From: a bacterium
GTDB lineage: Bacteria; Patescibacteriota; Gracilibacteria; Absconditabacterales; Absconditicoccaceae
Direction of reading: 5' to 3'
DNA: 9,319 nt
Assembly (NCBI GenBank): GCA_020629735.1
Contig: JAHDCT010000036.1
Coordinates: forward strand, 1 to 9,319
The translations under genes were made by a program, and so were the position numbers. The notes below the pieces were generated by a model, which was given only the letters and a program-made list of their open reading frames with translations, was not told the origin of the DNA and searched no databases. Below are positions 6,957 through 9,319 of this stretch, piece by piece; position 1 is the first letter of the stretch, and the number at the start of each line of letters is the position of its first letter.

Positions 6957-9319
6957 TTATCAAATTCAAAGATTATTTTTTACCAGTCATTTGACTTGTG
7001 ATTTAAAAGGTTCTTCAATCGAATCTCGAACGAATTGATCGAGACAAGTAGATGCAACATTTTGTCATGCTTTCTTTCGTTTTCAACTTTTTATTCACGG
7101 TCAGAGATCTTTATAAACTGTTTTAACCTCTTTGCTATATGTTGCTAAAGCAGGCACTTCGTTTTTAAATTCGTCCATTCATGTTTCTAATATACATTGA
7201 CCTGTAAAATAGATATCTGACGGTTTAGTACTGTTATATAGTTTCGCTACTGTACCGTGTAACATATTATACACCGAGCTATATTGAGATAAGAAACTTG
7301 GATCTATATATCCCTTCACTCTTTCTAATAATTCCAAACCTACTCACAATGCGGCCTTCCCTCCATTTGAGATTCCATTAACTAATGAACTTTCTAGGTC
7401 TACAAGCGTATCAGCATACTCTTTTGGTACGAACTCACCTAGACGACCAACCATATGACCAAAAAATGCTCTATTTGAAGCTACTGTAATATCCTCTCAT
7501 ACAATATCTTTTGTATAACTCATAACTGCTCATACATCTTGCTGGAATGGCGAAGCCGACATAGCTCATAATACATGATCAGCTGAAAGTGACATAGCAT
7601 TAAAACCCACATTTCTTCGTTTCCCGTCAATAGCATTGAGGGTCATATCGATAATTGAAATTACTTCTTCAACTCTATTTTCCGGTATCACTTTCGGTAC
7701 AAGCATTTCAATGTTTGATAGGAGAGCAATACATCACTCACGACTAGCTACATCATAATCTCATTCTACTACTCCTTTAGCAATTATATGCGCTGATCCT
7801 GCAAATCAAACTGCGTTACTTGATGTAACATCCTCAACACCTATATCTATTTGTCATAAAACTGTGTCCACTAGTGAATTTAGTCTTGGATCTTTTAAGA
7901 TCGCACCAATATTTAATCCCTCTCAAATTTCACTATCTGTTGGGTTGCTTCCACTCATCTCGGTGGTTACTTTTCCTACTCATGGTATCGTCATTTCATA
8001 TAGTGTTCCTATTGCGTTATCAGCAAAATCAAGTCATGCGTCAGCAATTTTTCATCCAACCTGCTTTAATTTCGCATCTATTATTTTAGGATCAACTATT
8101 CAAGCAGAAACAAACTTTGCTACTTTTGATCTATAGTATGTTAACTTTTCATTCTTGGATAGTTTATCAATTCACCCATCAATTCATTTCATTATACGCT
8201 TTCCGTATGTTCTACATACCATTGTTAACGCTCACAACGCGGCTTCCTTTCATATCTCTTGAAATTCAGGAACCAAATCTGAGTAACTCGCAACAATTCA
8301 ATCTCGATCTATTTCCTCATTTTCCATCAAATTTCTTCAAACTCAGCGTAGATCTTCCCTTGTTTTATGCCTAATAACATCTTTAACTCTCCTAATTCAT
8401 ACTTGTGTCATTTTTCTTCCATAATTCGTTACCTCACGTACTACTTTTGCTCAATCTGGAACATGACGAGCTAACTTTGGTCAAAGTTTTTTTACAATTC
8501 AGTTTGCTATATTGTCTGCAGCTCAATTACATGCTTTCATAAGCCTTTGAGCTTTTCTGTTTATCTTAGCAACCTTGGCACTTTTTTTATGAGCTAAGTA
8601 TGCATTTTTGAGTGCATTAAGTTTTTTCATAGCTGCAATCTTTCTTGCCACAGCAACTCACCTTAAAGCAACTCAAATTCATGGAAGCGCTGCACAAGCA
8701 AGTCATAAAGCTATCTCAGTCATAATTTCTCCTGCGATTTCTCGAATTTGTAGTACTGCCTCATCACTCAATGTCGTATAATCTCCATCCCATGATTTAG
8801 AATCAACCACTACAGACAAGTTTATAGCAAACCTGGTTTCATCTAGAGCTTTATCAGCAACAATTTGATTAGTTATACTTGTATTACTTCTAATCAACCC
8901 TTCCATTCACTTTTCATGGATCATAAGACCTAACATACTAGGAAGCAATCATTTGTAGGCCTCTACTGCTGCTTCTTCAATGGCTCACCTCACCTCTGTT
9001 TGTACTTCCAACGTAAAAGATCATTTTCCATGTGTTCTTTCGTAACTCTCTTTGAGAGGATCCATCATATCGTCAACATAGTTTTCTACAAACTGGTTCT
9101 GCTTATCTGCTTTTTCTTTTAGCTTTTTTGCTACATCTTTTGCTAAATCATCCAGGTAGGTAGAAGAAACACTTTCGTTTAATCACAATTCTGAGAATAG
9201 TCTAAGTACACCATTTCTAATTACTGCTTCATCGCTGGTGTCAGCAGTTTTAAAGATAGTGAGTACCTTCTCTTCAAATCATTCGAGCGTTCCGTTTTTA
9301 ATTTTCGTGAGCGTGTCGA
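6957..9319 (-). CDS. Very large helical protein of unknown function (C-terminal 787 codons; N-terminus beyond window)
   Basis: On the minus strand one frame stays open from the right edge to TAA at 6959-6957. It holds about 42 TGA codons that read as Gly and no TAA or TAG. The product is over 780 residues and still lacks its N-terminus. I do not recognise the family. The visible N-terminal 200 residues are acidic/basic helix-like. A Gly/Ala/Val-rich apolar segment (ALGLACAALPGIGVALRG, about visible residues 199-216) could be a single membrane or buried helix. Directly after it comes a strongly basic, Ala/Lys-rich helical stretch of about 50 residues (KKLNALKNAYLAHKKSAKVA and onward). The rest is mixed helical sequence with few aromatic residues, a QCILETGMDEF segment near the C-terminus, and a basic GKRKKAG patch before the end GLVKNNLGIG. 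No catalytic motif, repeat or export signal is visible here. It converges with the GNAT gene and has no obvious terminator between. Confidence 0.85.

Noticed and set aside
7864..8374. Three overlapping plus-strand open frames at 7864-8374 with Ser/Phe/Leu-rich products
   Set aside because: They are antisense to the long minus-strand frame, which is open for over 2.3 kb with ordinary protein composition. The plus-strand products are low-complexity and have no motif.
1..9319. UGA as tryptophan (table 4) or as selenocysteine
   Set aside because: TGA columns fall at Gly in GTHGKS, DTPGH and the GVGGAGMS loop. The codons are far too frequent for Sec and no SECIS-like element accompanies them; TGG is used normally for Trp.

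Overview
This window comes from a bacterium that reads UGA as glycine (NCBI translation table 25). That code is known from Absconditabacteria (SR1) and Gracilibacteria in the Patescibacteria/CPR. With TGA treated as stop the region looks broken and mostly non-coding. With TGA = Gly it is densely coded by seven genes, and the TGA codons fall on invariant glycines: the DTPGH motif of EF-G, the N-terminal Rossmann loop and GTHGKS loop of MurC, and GatC's C-terminal glycine. TGG is still used for Trp. All reading frames below use table 25. The DNA is AT-rich, and none of the seven visible starts has a convincing Shine-Dalgarno sequence in the usual position.

Left block, minus strand (1-1575): gatC (1276-1575), then a 126-residue conserved-looking hypothetical gene (773-1153), then a strong rho-independent terminator (679-714), then the 5' part of fusA (1-560, running off the left edge). 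These are translation genes: tRNA-dependent amidation and elongation factor G. The gatC-hypothetical spacer and the 3' side of the hypothetical gene carry short GTGAATGAGT-type repeats.

Divergent intergenic region (1576-1779): it has a near-consensus promoter for the right-hand genes (TTGACA-N17-TAGAAT), a weaker candidate promoter for gatC, and two nested heptamer inverted repeats.

Right block, plus strand (1780-6938): a VirB4/TraC-like ATPase (1780-3813) is followed after 16 bp by a secreted or exported membrane protein (3830-4885). The latter is built from three copies of a two-helix, VirB2/T4SS-pilin-like hairpin. Together they look like the motor and channel or pilus part of a reduced type IV secretion-like apparatus. 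After another repeat copy and a separate promoter come murC (5087-6499) and a GNAT acetyltransferase (6516-6938), 16 bp apart.

Right edge, minus strand (6957-9319): one very long open frame (over 780 codons, about 42 in-frame TGA codons, N-terminus outside the window) encodes a lysine-rich, apparently helical protein that I cannot assign to a family. It converges on the GNAT gene with only 18 bp between the stop codons.

The best candidates for something undescribed are the ATPase plus triple-hairpin membrane protein pair, the giant unassigned protein, and the repeat family placed in sense orientation right after stop codons.
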